A DNA stretch of 64,000 nt from Frankia gtarii (GTDB taxonomy: Bacteria; Actinomycetota; Actinomycetes; Frankiales; Frankiaceae), in NCBI RefSeq assembly GCF_025403375.1, contig NZ_JAMPTM010000001.1:1-64000 (forward strand), in the 5' to 3' direction. A model generated the notes under the pieces. That model ran no database searches and was not told the DNA's origin. It worked only from the letters and a program-made list of their open reading frames with translations. The position numbers and the translations under genes are program-made. This document shows positions 8,432 through 16,503 of the stretch, piece by piece; within the stretch, counting starts at the first letter, position 1; each line of letters opens with the position of its first letter.

Positions 8432-9148
8432 TCAACCAGCCGCCCGGATGCCACTGTCGGCGGGGAACATGCCGCGTTCACGGAACAGCGCGATCACCCG
8501 TTCGCCATGACCACGCATCATCGTCACGTACGCCTGCGCGGCCCGGTCCCCGTCGCCACGGCGCAGGGCCCGAACGATCGCCGCCGAGCCCTTCTTCTCG
8601 AGGTCCATGGAACCGGGCACCAGTTCGAAGAAGTTTCCCGGCACCACACCGGACAGAGCACCCAGCAGCGGACGTAGGCGCTGAGACCGGGCCATGTCCA
8701 CGACTGTGCCGTGGAAGGCGCAGTTGAGCCGCCAGGTGGTCAGCGGACCAGCCGCCGCCATGATCTGCCTCTGCAGTTCGATGAGTCGATCAAGCTGCTC
8801 CGGGGCGCCCCGCTCGGCGGCTCGGATCACCGTGAAGCTGTAGAAGCGCCCGTAGAGCTCGTAGTGATCCCGGATGGTGCCCTCGTCCAGGGCCCCGATG
8901 AAGGCACCCCGGTGCGGCCTGATGGTGACCCACCCTTCCCGTTCCAGGCTGAGCAACGCTTCTCGTACCGGGATGCGACTCAGACCCAGCTTCGCCGCAA
9001 TCGCGTCCTGGGGAATGCGATCGCCCTGGCGCAGCAATCCGTCGAAGATCAGGCGACGAATGTAGAGCGCGACCTGCTCGCCACTGCTCAGACGCACGAG
9101 CGCATTGTCGGGGGCGGGTAGCGAGCCGGGCCCGGTCACGGCAGTCAT
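8432..9148 (-). CDS. GntR family regulator, FadR/FCD subfamily (copy 1)
   Basis: About 238 residues from ATG 9148; a longer frame reaches 9238 but runs across the AT-rich element at 9219. The winged helix contains IAAKLGLSRIPVREALLSLEREGWV, followed by HRGAFIGALDEG and an all-helical FCD domain ending in VVPGNFFELVPGSM. FCD regulators bind an acyl or carboxylate ligand through a metal and then leave DNA. The recognition helix SRIPVREA is identical to that of the paralogues at 27459 and 47742, so the three should see similar operators. It is divergent from the crotonase at 9505, with two AT-rich sites between them (9219, 9463), which suggests control of itself and that neighbour. Confidence 0.9.
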   Translation of the reverse strand: MTAVTGPGSLPAPDNALVRLSSGEQVALYIRRLIFDGLLRQGDRIPQDAIAAKLGLSRIPVREALLSLEREGWVTIRPHRGAFIGALDEGTIRDHYELYGRFYSFTVIRAAERGAPEQLDRLIELQRQIMAAAGPLTTWRLNCAFHGTVVDMARSQRLRPLLGALSGVVPGNFFELVPGSMDLEKKGSAAIVRALRRGDGDRAAQAYVTMMRGHGERVIALFRERGMFPADSGIRAAG

Positions 9149-9218
9149 CTTGGCGGCTCGGGCCACCCCGGAACCATGGCGCGCTTTCGAGCTGCGGCTG
9201 GACGTCGGGCTCACATGG

Positions 9219-9236
9219 TTATCATATCTTGTATCC
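9219..9236. promoter_or_regulatory. AT-rich element upstream of gntR copy 1
   Basis: TTATCATATCTTGTATCC contains the half-site TTGTAT shared with several other elements of this window. It lies about 70 bases before the chosen gntR start, which is suitable for autoregulation. Confidence 0.45.
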
Positions 9237-9462
9237 AAGCACTTTCCGTGTGCTTGGCGTCACCTTCGGAGCCGGCCGCACCCGGTCGGCGAGTCGCCAC
9301 CCGACCTGAAGGCACAAAAGCAGCACGAAGATCCGCGGCTTCTCGGACTGGCCGGAGAACACCCCGTGACGCAACGCGCTCAGCTTCCGCTCCGGCATCC
9401 GACATCGTTCTTCTCGACGTGGCCCGTCGAGAAGAAGTCCTCGGGCCACGCCGCAGACCAGG

Positions 9463-9478
9463 CGAATATATATATTCG
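9463..9478. promoter_or_regulatory. Perfect 16-bp AT palindrome before the crotonase gene
   Basis: CGAATATATATATTCG is an exact inverted repeat 26 bases before the annotated ATG of the crotonase gene. Position and symmetry suggest an operator overlapping the promoter, most likely for the divergent GntR. Confidence 0.6.
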
Positions 9479-9504
9479 ATACATAGTGAGACTCGATCCC
9501 GCCC

Positions 9505-10317
9505 ATGGAGGCCGCCCTGACCACCCAGCACGCAGACAACCCGGCGGGCACTGGCGAGCCCGGGGCGCTGGTAACCGTGGAGCACACCGGCGAGGTCGCG
9601 ATCCTGCGCCTGGATGACCCGAAGCGTCGCAACGCACTGTCGCCCGCGATGAGCTCCGCGCTCGCCGGGGCGGTCGACACCGCCCTGGCTGCCGGGGCGG
9701 GGGCGATGGTCCTGACGGCCAGCCCGCCCGTCTTCTGCTCCGGCGGCAGTCTGGACGATCTGATCAGCCCGGTCGTCCCGCTCCGGGACTCCTACGCCGG
9801 CTTTCAGCGGCTGGCGGATGCTCCCGTGCCGACGATCGCCGCGGTGGCCGGGGCGGCCATCGGTGCCGGCGTGAACCTGCCGCTGGCCTGCGACGTCGTG
9901 CTCGCCACGCCGTCCGCCTCGTTCGACCCGCGTTTCCTCGACGTCGGCATCCATCCGGGCGGTGGGCACCTGTGGCGTCTGGCCGGTCGGGTCGGCGAGC
10001 AGGGCGCGGCCGCGCTCGTGCTGTGTGGGGATCGGCTGACCGGCGAGGAGGCCGCCGCCGCGGGGCTGGCCTGGCGCTGCGTCGACGACGACGATCTGCT
10101 GGAGACGGCGCTGGTCCTCGCCCGGCGCGCGGCGGGTCGGCCACGTGACCTGGTCATCCGGACCAAGAGCACGCTGCGCGCCGGCCGTGCGGTGACGAGC
10201 CCGGCGCAGGCGGCGGAGCTCGAGCTCGCCGCCCAGGAGTGGTCGGTCACCCGACCTGGATACACCGAGCACCTGATCGAACTGCGCGACCGTCTCCGGT
10301 CCCGCGGTCGCGGCTGA
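9505..10317 (+). CDS. Enoyl-CoA hydratase/isomerase (crotonase) family protein
   Basis: A 270-residue crotonase. The N-terminal strands VEHTGEVAILRLDDPKRRNAL, the oxyanion loops FCSGGSLDDL and AAIGAGVNLPLACD, and the helix with the HPGGG turn are all in place. The usual catalytic Glu positions look altered (FDPRFLDVGIHPGGG), so hydratase activity is not assured; isomerase or hydrolase function is possible. ATG 9505 has no SD, whereas GGAGG lies just inside the frame, five bases before a CTG at 9517. Translation could therefore start at that CTG or on a near-leaderless message. It converges on the acyl-CoA dehydrogenase gene at 10384. Confidence 0.9.
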   Translation: MEAALTTQHADNPAGTGEPGALVTVEHTGEVAILRLDDPKRRNALSPAMSSALAGAVDTALAAGAGAMVLTASPPVFCSGGSLDDLISPVVPLRDSYAGFQRLADAPVPTIAAVAGAAIGAGVNLPLACDVVLATPSASFDPRFLDVGIHPGGGHLWRLAGRVGEQGAAALVLCGDRLTGEEAAAAGLAWRCVDDDDLLETALVLARRAAGRPRDLVIRTKSTLRAGRAVTSPAQAAELELAAQEWSVTRPGYTEHLIELRDRLRSRGRG

Positions 10318-10349
10318 AACCCCGGCGGAGCGTCGCCGACCTCGACGCG

Positions 10350-10376
10350 CGGCGGCCCGGGGACGGCCGGCCGCCG
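10350..10376. terminator. GC hairpin between convergent genes
   Basis: CGGCGGCC (10350-10357) pairs with GGCCGCCG (10369-10376) across an 11-base loop, between the ends of two convergent genes. There is no U-tract, as is common in actinobacteria. Confidence 0.4.
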
Positions 10377-10383
10377 GGCAGGC

Positions 10384-11496
10384 TCAGACCGGCAGGAGAC
10401 GGGCCACCCGTTCGCGATGCGAGGCGGGATCACCGAACATCAACCGCGAGCTCGTCGCCCGCTTGTAGAACAGGTGGGCGCTGTGCTCCCAGGTGAAGCC
10501 GATTCCGCCGTGAATCTGGATGTTCGCGGCAGCGGCATGCACGTAGGCGTCCGAGCAGTACGCCGCGGCCAGGCTGGCGACGAGGGGCAGCTCGGGGTCG
10601 CCCGCCGCGGCGGCCGCGACCGCCTGGTACGCAGCGGACCGCGCCGACTCGACCTCGATCAGCACGTCGGCGCACGTGTGTTTGATCGCCTGGAAAGAGC
10701 CGATCGGGCGGCCGAACTGCATCCGGGTTCCGGCATATGCCACGGCCATGTCCAGCACCCGGGCGGCGCCTCCGGCCTGCTCGGCGGCGAGCGCGACCAC
10801 GGCGAGCTGGCGCATCTGCTCCACGACCGCGGCGCCCTGGCCTTCGGCCCCGAGCAGGCGGGCGCTGACGTGGTCGAAGTCGACCCGGGCCTGCTTACGG
10901 GTCTGGTCGAGAGTGGCCAGCGGCGTGCGGCGCAGCCCCAGCGCGGCCGCGTCGACGGTGAACAGGCCCACCCCGGCCCCGGTTCGGGCGGCGACGACGA
11001 GCAGATCCGCGGCGCAGCCGTCGAGGACGAACATCTTGGTCCCCTCGATCCGCCAACCGTCGGCGCTGGCCGTGGCCCGGGTCGTCCCGGCGGCCTCGTC
11101 CCAGTCTCCGTTCGCCTCCTGGACGGCAAGCGTCGCGATCGTCTCGCCGCTCGCGATCCCGGGCAGCAGATCGGCGGCGGCGCGGTCGTCCCCGATGCGC
11201 AGGATCGCCTGGCCGGCCAGCACCGTGGCCAGGAAGGGCGAGCCGAACACGACCCGGCCCATCTCTTCGAACACCACCCCCAGCTCCGCGAACCCGAAGC
11301 CGGCCCCGCCGTACTCCTCCGGGAGGGCGAGTCCCTGCAGGCCGAGCTGCCCGCCCATCACCTCCCACGCCCGCGGGTCATACCCGTCGGCCGTCTCCAT
11401 CAGCGTGCGGACGGTGCTTTCGGGTGAGGATGCCTCGAGGAACGAGCGCACGACCGCGCGCAACTCCTCCCGCTCCTCGCTGAACGACAGGCTCAC
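10384..11496 (-). CDS. Acyl-CoA dehydrogenase, short FadE-type subunit
   Basis: 370 residues from GTG 11496, which has GGAGG four bases upstream; a longer frame to 11541 is less likely. The N-terminal helical domain is ordinary (LPEEYGGAGFGFAELGVVFEEMGR). The C-terminal domain has GTRMQFGRPIGSFQAIKHTCAD and IQIHGGIGFTWEHSAHLFYKR. The middle beta domain is divergent and the flavin-contact TEPxxGSD segment is replaced by AVQEANGDWDE. Such shortened, divergent copies are typical of one half of the alpha2-beta2 dehydrogenases of steroid and terpenoid degradation, which need a partner subunit. No partner is adjacent; the divergent TPP-like gene follows after 250 bases. Confidence 0.88.
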   Translation of the reverse strand: MSLSFSEEREELRAVVRSFLEASSPESTVRTLMETADGYDPRAWEVMGGQLGLQGLALPEEYGGAGFGFAELGVVFEEMGRVVFGSPFLATVLAGQAILRIGDDRAAADLLPGIASGETIATLAVQEANGDWDEAAGTTRATASADGWRIEGTKMFVLDGCAADLLVVAARTGAGVGLFTVDAAALGLRRTPLATLDQTRKQARVDFDHVSARLLGAEGQGAAVVEQMRQLAVVALAAEQAGGAARVLDMAVAYAGTRMQFGRPIGSFQAIKHTCADVLIEVESARSAAYQAVAAAAAGDPELPLVASLAAAYCSDAYVHAAAANIQIHGGIGFTWEHSAHLFYKRATSSRLMFGDPASHRERVARLLPV

Positions 11497-11700
11497 AAGA
11501 CCTCCACACGCAATGGCTGACGGACCGCGGCCGAGGTGCACGGGCGGCCGTCGCGTCTGCGGCGGCGTGCCCGGATCACGAACGGGCCGAGGCGGACGGT
11601 GACGGCGATGGCGATGGCGATGGCGCTCCTTCGGTAGATCCAGCCGCCCTTCGGCGGGTGAACGGAAGTCCCGTCGCCAGTCGATCGGGTGTCATAATGG

Positions 11701-11718
11701 ATTTTATATATAAAGTAC
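11701..11718. promoter_or_regulatory. AT-rich palindromic element in divergent promoter
   Basis: ATTTTATATATAAAGTAC contains the perfect palindrome TTTATATATAAA at 11703-11714. It lies 28 bases before the TPP-like gene and about 200 bases before the divergent acyl-CoA dehydrogenase gene. A short GGCGAT microrepeat (11604-11624) is the only other feature in this gap. Confidence 0.5.
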
Positions 11719-11746
11719 TTGTCACGCTACGGGAGGCGGAGCCCAG

Positions 11747-13099
11747 ATGGCCTTCGGAGACCTGCTGCGCCGACTCGGCGTCCCCTACCTCGTCACACCG
11801 CACGGCGGCCCGGACGGGCCGGCGACCGGCCTGCCCTGCTACAAGGCGCCCGACCTGGCCAGCGCGTTACTCCTCGCCGAGGCCGAGGGCTCCATGGGCG
11901 CCGGGCTCGGCGCCGTGCTCGACGGCGAGGTTCTCACCCTCCTCTCCCGGCCGGTCGTGCTCGGCGAACCGACCGGGGTCGCATCCGCGGAGGCGCTCCT
12001 CGCCGCGGTGGCGGATGCGCGCCGCCGCGGCGCGGGCGGACTGGCCGTCAGGCTCGAGTTCGACCTTTCCGACCTCGTCGGCGCCCGCCACGACAGCGCT
12101 GACGACCACGCGGACCCCTCCCTGGCCGCCCGCCTGACCCCGAGTGGCACCGCCGGTCCCTGCTCGGACGTGACGCTCGTCGACTTCGCCCTGGTCGGCC
12201 GCGGGGTCTTCCGCACCGGCGGCGCCCCGGCGGTGCGCGCCTTCGCCGAGCGGACCGGCGTCGGGGTGCTCAACACCTTCACCACCAAGGGGCTGTTCCG
12301 CTGGGACAGCCCCTTCCATCTCGGCACCGGATGTCTCCAGGAGCAGGACCTGGTCCTCGCGGGGGCCCATCCCGACGCCGTCATCCTGACTATCGGGGTC
12401 GACGCCGACGAATGTCCCGACGCGCTGTTCGCCGCCGCGGGCTTCGATCCCGGACGCGCCATCGGCGTGGCCGTCGACGGCCTGGGTGAAGCGGCACGCA
12501 CCTTCCGGGCCCGGGTACCGGTCGGGGGGGAACGCGGCCGCCTCTACCGTGAGCTTGGAGCCGTCGCGCAACCGCTGTACCCGTTGGAGAACGCTCCGCT
12601 GAATCCCGCGCGGGCGGCAGCCGACATCGCCGCGGTGCTGCCGGAGAACGCCTCGGTCTGGGTGGAACCCGGTCCCGCCGGCATGTGGCTGGCGCGGGCA
12701 CTGCCCACCACCCGCTTCGGCAGCGCGCGGGTGCCGGCTGCCGGCACTGCCGGGGTGGCGGTGGCGGGCGCGCTGTCCGCGGCCCTGCGCCCGGGTGGGG
12801 TCGGGGTCGCCGTGCTGGACGAACCACCCCGCTCCGGCGCCGTGGCGACCCTGCTGGAGTGGGCCTCGTCCGCGCCCGGCACGGTGGTCGTGGAGGTCTG
12901 GGGCGGGCGCGGCGGCCTGCGTTGCGCCCAGGAGCACCGGGAGCGCCTGGCCGCCGTGCTGGCCCGGCCGGGGGTCAGTGTGCTCGAGGTACCCGTCGAC
13001 TACTCCGCGACCACGGCGCTGCTCGAGGCCGCCGGCCCGGTCGTCGCCTGGCGAGGACCGGCCGCGGCGGCGAGCTCCACCAGCCCCGATATCCGGTGA
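11747..13099 (+). CDS. Degenerate thiamine-pyrophosphate-enzyme-like protein
   Basis: 450 residues from ATG 11747 behind GGGAGG. The middle matches the central domain of acetolactate-synthase-like enzymes (FAERTGVGVLNTFTTKGLFR followed by HLGTGCLQEQD). The ends look like shortened Pyr and PP domains: the catalytic Glu region of the Pyr domain is not recognisable, and the GDG...N motif that holds Mg-diphosphate is replaced by GVAVLDEPPRSG. At 450 residues it is about 100 shorter than family members. It may be a non-catalytic relative, or an enzyme not using TPP. It is probably co-transcribed with the FadD3-like ligase 66 bases downstream, so it may act on the same acid. Function unknown. Confidence 0.65.
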   Translation: MAFGDLLRRLGVPYLVTPHGGPDGPATGLPCYKAPDLASALLLAEAEGSMGAGLGAVLDGEVLTLLSRPVVLGEPTGVASAEALLAAVADARRRGAGGLAVRLEFDLSDLVGARHDSADDHADPSLAARLTPSGTAGPCSDVTLVDFALVGRGVFRTGGAPAVRAFAERTGVGVLNTFTTKGLFRWDSPFHLGTGCLQEQDLVLAGAHPDAVILTIGVDADECPDALFAAAGFDPGRAIGVAVDGLGEAARTFRARVPVGGERGRLYRELGAVAQPLYPLENAPLNPARAAADIAAVLPENASVWVEPGPAGMWLARALPTTRFGSARVPAAGTAGVAVAGALSAALRPGGVGVAVLDEPPRSGAVATLLEWASSAPGTVVVEVWGGRGGLRCAQEHRERLAAVLARPGVSVLEVPVDYSATTALLEAAGPVVAWRGPAAAASSTSPDIR

Positions 13100-13164
13100 C
13101 TGCGGTGCCGTTCCCGGCCGACGGCCGTCGGCGCCCCCACCCACCCGACGAAAGGCCACAGCGG

Positions 13165-14838
13165 ATGACCAGCGCGGCGACTCCCCGAGCAGCCGATCCC
13201 CGAGCAGCCGACACCGCGGAGCCGCTGGCGGCGGCGTCCGCCCAGGCGGTCCCGCCGACGATTCCGGCCGCTCTCGCGGCCGCGGCCCGCCGCTGGCCCG
13301 GCGACGAGGCGATCGTCGACGGCGACATCCGCCTGACGTTCGCCGGCCTCGCCGATCAGGCCGCGCGCGTGGCCGCGGCACTGGTCGCGAGCGATGTCCG
13401 GCCCGGCGACCGGGTGGCGATCTGGGCCCCGAACATCCACGAGTGGGTGTCCACCGCGCTGGGGGTCTACCAGGCGGGCGCGGTGCTGGTGCCGGTCAAC
13501 ACCCGGTTCAAGGGGCCCGAGGCCGCGGCGGTCCTGCGCTCGTCCGGGGCGGAGATCCTCTTCACCGTCGGCGACTTCCTGGGCGTCGACTACGTGCGGA
13601 TCGTTCAGAACGAGCCGGACCTGCCGGCGCTGAGGAAGATCGTGGCCCTGCGCGGCGAAGGCCGACCCGGCGTGCCGAGCTGGTCGGCTTTCCTCGATCT
13701 CGCTTCCGGCGACCCGGCGCTCAGCCGCGAGGTGCAGTCCCGGGCCCAGGCCCTGGGCCCGGCGGACCTGAGCGACATCGTCTTCACCTCGGGCACGACC
13801 GGGGCGCCCAAGGGAGCGATGCTGACGCACGGCGCCTCGACCGGCGTCTACACCGCGTGGGCGGAGGTGGTCGGCCTGCGGCCCGGCGACCGCTACCTCC
13901 TGGTGTACCCGTTCTTCCACTGCGCCGGGCTCAAGTCGGGGCTGCTCGCCTGCCTACTCGTCGGCGCGACCCTCGTGCCGCACCCGGTGTTCGACGTCCC
14001 CTCGGTCCTGCGCCGGGTGACCGAGGAGCGCATCACGATGCTGCCCGGGCCACCGGCGGTCTACCAGACGATCCTCGCCGCCGACCGGTCCGGCTACGAC
14101 CTGTCGAGCCTGCGACTGGCCGTCACGGGGGCGGCCGCCGTGCCGGTCACGCTGGTCCGCCGGATGCGCGCGGAGCTGAACCTCGAGACCGTCCTCACCG
14201 GCTACGGCCTGACCGAGACCACGGGCACGGCGACGATGTGCCGGCACGACGACGATCCCGCCACGGTCGCGCGCACCTCCGGCCGGGCCATCCCGGGCGT
14301 CGAGGTGCGTGTCGTCGACAACGACGGCAACCCGCTGCCGCCCGGCGAACCCGGCGAGATCCTCATCCGCGGCTACAACGTCATGCGCGGCTACCTCGAC
14401 AACCCGGACGCGACCGCGCAGACCATCGACGCCGACGGCTGGCTGCGCTCGGGCGACATCGGCATCCTCGACGAGGCCGGCTACATCCAGATCACCGACC
14501 GCAAGAAGGACATGTTCATCGTCGGCGGATTCAACGCCTACCCGGCGGAGATCGAGGCGGTGCTGGGGCAGCGGCCGGACGTCGCCCAGATCGCGGTCGT
14601 CGGGGTGCCCGACGACCGGCTCGGCGAGGTCGGCCTGGCCTACCTCGTCCCCCTCGCCGGGGCGACCATCGACCCCGACGAGTTTCTCCGCTGGGCCCGG
14701 GAACAGATGGCCAACTACAAGGTCCCCCGGTACCTCGAACTCGTGGACGCCCTCCCCCTCAACGCGACCGGCAAGGTCGACAAGGTCGCGTTGCGCATCC
14801 GCGCCCGGCTGGCCCGCGGCCCATCGGCGGGCGCCTGA
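13165..14838 (+). CDS. AMP-forming acyl-CoA ligase, FadD3-like
   Basis: 557 residues from ATG 13165, with AAAGG nine bases upstream. Adenylate-forming motifs are intact: P-loop FTSGTTGAPKGAMLTHG, TGYGLTETTGTATM, SGDIGILDEAGYIQITDRKKD, and the C-terminal lysine in LNATGKVDK. The N-terminal part (NIHEWVSTALGVYQAGAVLVPVNTRFKG) is close to what I recall of mycobacterial FadD3, which activates the HIP propanoate left after steroid ring cleavage. That assignment is from memory and suggests a bulky carboxylic acid rather than a long-chain fatty acid. The first 20 residues carry a 15-bp tandem duplication (AADPRAAD). It converges on the ligase gene at 14923. Confidence 0.9.
   Translation: MTSAATPRAADPRAADTAEPLAAASAQAVPPTIPAALAAAARRWPGDEAIVDGDIRLTFAGLADQAARVAAALVASDVRPGDRVAIWAPNIHEWVSTALGVYQAGAVLVPVNTRFKGPEAAAVLRSSGAEILFTVGDFLGVDYVRIVQNEPDLPALRKIVALRGEGRPGVPSWSAFLDLASGDPALSREVQSRAQALGPADLSDIVFTSGTTGAPKGAMLTHGASTGVYTAWAEVVGLRPGDRYLLVYPFFHCAGLKSGLLACLLVGATLVPHPVFDVPSVLRRVTEERITMLPGPPAVYQTILAADRSGYDLSSLRLAVTGAAAVPVTLVRRMRAELNLETVLTGYGLTETTGTATMCRHDDDPATVARTSGRAIPGVEVRVVDNDGNPLPPGEPGEILIRGYNVMRGYLDNPDATAQTIDADGWLRSGDIGILDEAGYIQITDRKKDMFIVGGFNAYPAEIEAVLGQRPDVAQIAVVGVPDDRLGEVGLAYLVPLAGATIDPDEFLRWAREQMANYKVPRYLELVDALPLNATGKVDKVALRIRARLARGPSAGA
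13183..13212. repeat. 15-bp tandem duplication inside ligase N-terminus
   Basis: CCCCGAGCAGCCGAT occurs twice in a row (last base C in the second copy), adding five residues without changing frame. Confidence 0.8.
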
Positions 14839-14922
14839 CCGGCCGCCGGGCCGCCGCCCGATCCTCCATCGGCCCGCGGCCCGGTGAGTTTGCTGGGAGC
14901 GGGATTGGAACTCGCAGTCAGG

Positions 14923-16503
14923 TCACTGGGCGGCGGCCAGGGCGATGAGGTCGGTGGCGCGGACCTTGCCGACCTCCGTCCGCGGCAGCTCGTCGACCAG
15001 GACGAAACGAACCGGGATCTTGTAGGGCGCGAGATGGGCGCGGCCGAACTCCGCGAGCGCCGCGGAATCGTGCGGCGTCCCGGGCTCCGCGACGACGAAC
15101 GCCCAGGGCACCTCGCCCAGCCGGTCGTCCGGGACCCCGACGACGGCGCATTCGGCCACCCCGGGAGCGAGCCGCACGACCTCCTCGACCTCGGCGGGGA
15201 AGATCTTCAGGCCACCCCTGTTGATCATGTCGGAGACGCGCCCCTCGATCCAGAGGAATCCCTGCGGGTCGACCCGGGCGATGTCGCCGGTCCGGAACCA
15301 GCCGTCCGGCGTCAGCCGGTCCGCCAGCGTCGCTCCGCCGGCGTACCCGGCCGAGAGAGCAGGGGTCCGGACGAAGAGCTCACCGGACCGGTCCGGGCCG
15401 AGCTGCGTGCCGTCGGCGTCGAGCACCCGCAGTGTCACGCCCTCGTGCGGTCGGCCCACCGCGCCGAGCTTGCTCTCCCCGTACTCCCGGGAGTCGGCCG
15501 CGTTCCAGCCGACGATCTCACCGCCGATCTCCGTCTGCCCGTAGCAGTTCAGCACGGTGACGCCGAAGCGGTCTCGGAAGCGCCGGGCCTGGAAGGGTGA
15601 CAACGGCGCGGCGATACCCCGGACGTAGCGCAGCGGCGCCAGGGACTCCACCGCCGGGTCGTCGGTCAGCATCGTCATCGCCGCCGGGGGCAGCACCGTG
15701 GACCGGATTTCGTGGCGGGCCACGGCCGCGGCGAACCCGCTGGTCGTGAACGTTGGCATGATCACCACCGCCGCGCCGACCCGGAACGCGAACAGGACGT
15801 TGTAGATCCCGGCCGACAGGGCCATCGACGTCGGGATCAGGTTCGGCATCGGAGCCCGCCGGGCGGCGACGGTGTCCGCCGACGTCCCCAGCAGCTTGCG
15901 CAGGACGGGCTCCAGCAGCTTCAGGTAGCCGGTGTGGCTCAGCAGCACCGGCTTGGGTCGTCCCGTGGTGCCGGAGGTGAACTGCACCAGGGCGATGTCG
16001 AGGCCGTACTCGGCCGGCCGCGCCGGTTCCGCGTCGCCAGCCCCGGCGACATCGCCAGCCCCGGCTACGTCGCCAGCCCCGGCTACGTCGGCTCCGGCCG
16101 CGGGGGCCCAGGCCATGTCTCCACCGGTCGAGATCACCGGAAGGGCGCGGGCGCTCTCGGCCGGGCCGCGGAACCGGGGGGCCGTGGTCGTGTCCGTGAC
16201 GACCGCGGCCGGACGGACCGTCTCGGTGAGATAGGCGATCTCGTCGTCGGTGAGCCGCGGGTTGAGCGGCACGAGGACGGCGTCGGCCATCCAGACGCCG
16301 AACATCGCCGCGACGACCTCGGGGCCGTTGGGCAGCATCACGCCGACGGCGTGACCGGGGCGCACGCCGGCCGCGGTCAGGTCGGCCGCCAGCGATCGCG
16401 CGCTCGCCCGCAGGCCGGCGCGGGTGACCTCGCGGTCGCCGCAGAATACGGCGACGGTGGTCTCGTCGCCGGGACGCTCGTCGAGCAGGTCGGTGAGCTT
16501 CAC
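14923..16503 (-). CDS. AMP-forming acyl-CoA ligase
   Basis: 526 residues from GTG 16503, which overlaps the stop of the upstream crotonase gene as GTGA, so translation is coupled. Motifs: QFTSGTTGRPKPVLLSHTGY, NCYGQTEIGGE, GWFRTGDIARVDPQGF and the C-terminal RTEVGKVRA with the catalytic Lys. Between the N-terminal domain and the P-loop lies a low-complexity insert made of three DVAGAG units, encoded by an exact 18-bp tandem repeat. As last gene of the operon 21721-14923 it should supply the CoA ester to the operon's dehydrogenase and hydratases. Substrate unknown. Confidence 0.9.
   Translation of the reverse strand: MKLTDLLDERPGDETTVAVFCGDREVTRAGLRASARSLAADLTAAGVRPGHAVGVMLPNGPEVVAAMFGVWMADAVLVPLNPRLTDDEIAYLTETVRPAAVVTDTTTAPRFRGPAESARALPVISTGGDMAWAPAAGADVAGAGDVAGAGDVAGAGDAEPARPAEYGLDIALVQFTSGTTGRPKPVLLSHTGYLKLLEPVLRKLLGTSADTVAARRAPMPNLIPTSMALSAGIYNVLFAFRVGAAVVIMPTFTTSGFAAAVARHEIRSTVLPPAAMTMLTDDPAVESLAPLRYVRGIAAPLSPFQARRFRDRFGVTVLNCYGQTEIGGEIVGWNAADSREYGESKLGAVGRPHEGVTLRVLDADGTQLGPDRSGELFVRTPALSAGYAGGATLADRLTPDGWFRTGDIARVDPQGFLWIEGRVSDMINRGGLKIFPAEVEEVVRLAPGVAECAVVGVPDDRLGEVPWAFVVAEPGTPHDSAALAEFGRAHLAPYKIPVRFVLVDELPRTEVGKVRATDLIALAAAQ
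16034..16087. repeat. Three tandem 18-bp units in ligase gene
   Basis: TCGCCAGCCCCGGCTACG repeats at 16052 and 16070, with a near-identical first copy at 16034. The length is a multiple of three, so the frame is kept; it encodes the DVAGAG insert. Confidence 0.85.

Larger units (their letters stand above)
9149..9504. promoter_or_regulatory. Divergent promoter region between gntR and crotonase
   Basis: A 356-base region with no convincing gene of its own. It holds the AT-rich element TTATCATATCTTGTATCC at 9219-9236 on the gntR side and the perfect palindrome at 9463-9478 on the crotonase side. The GC-rich middle shows nothing I can interpret. Confidence 0.6.

Noticed and set aside
11604-11624. 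GGCGAT microrepeat as an iteron or regulatory array
   Set aside because: Only about three and a half six-base units, with no origin-like context; more likely simple slippage.
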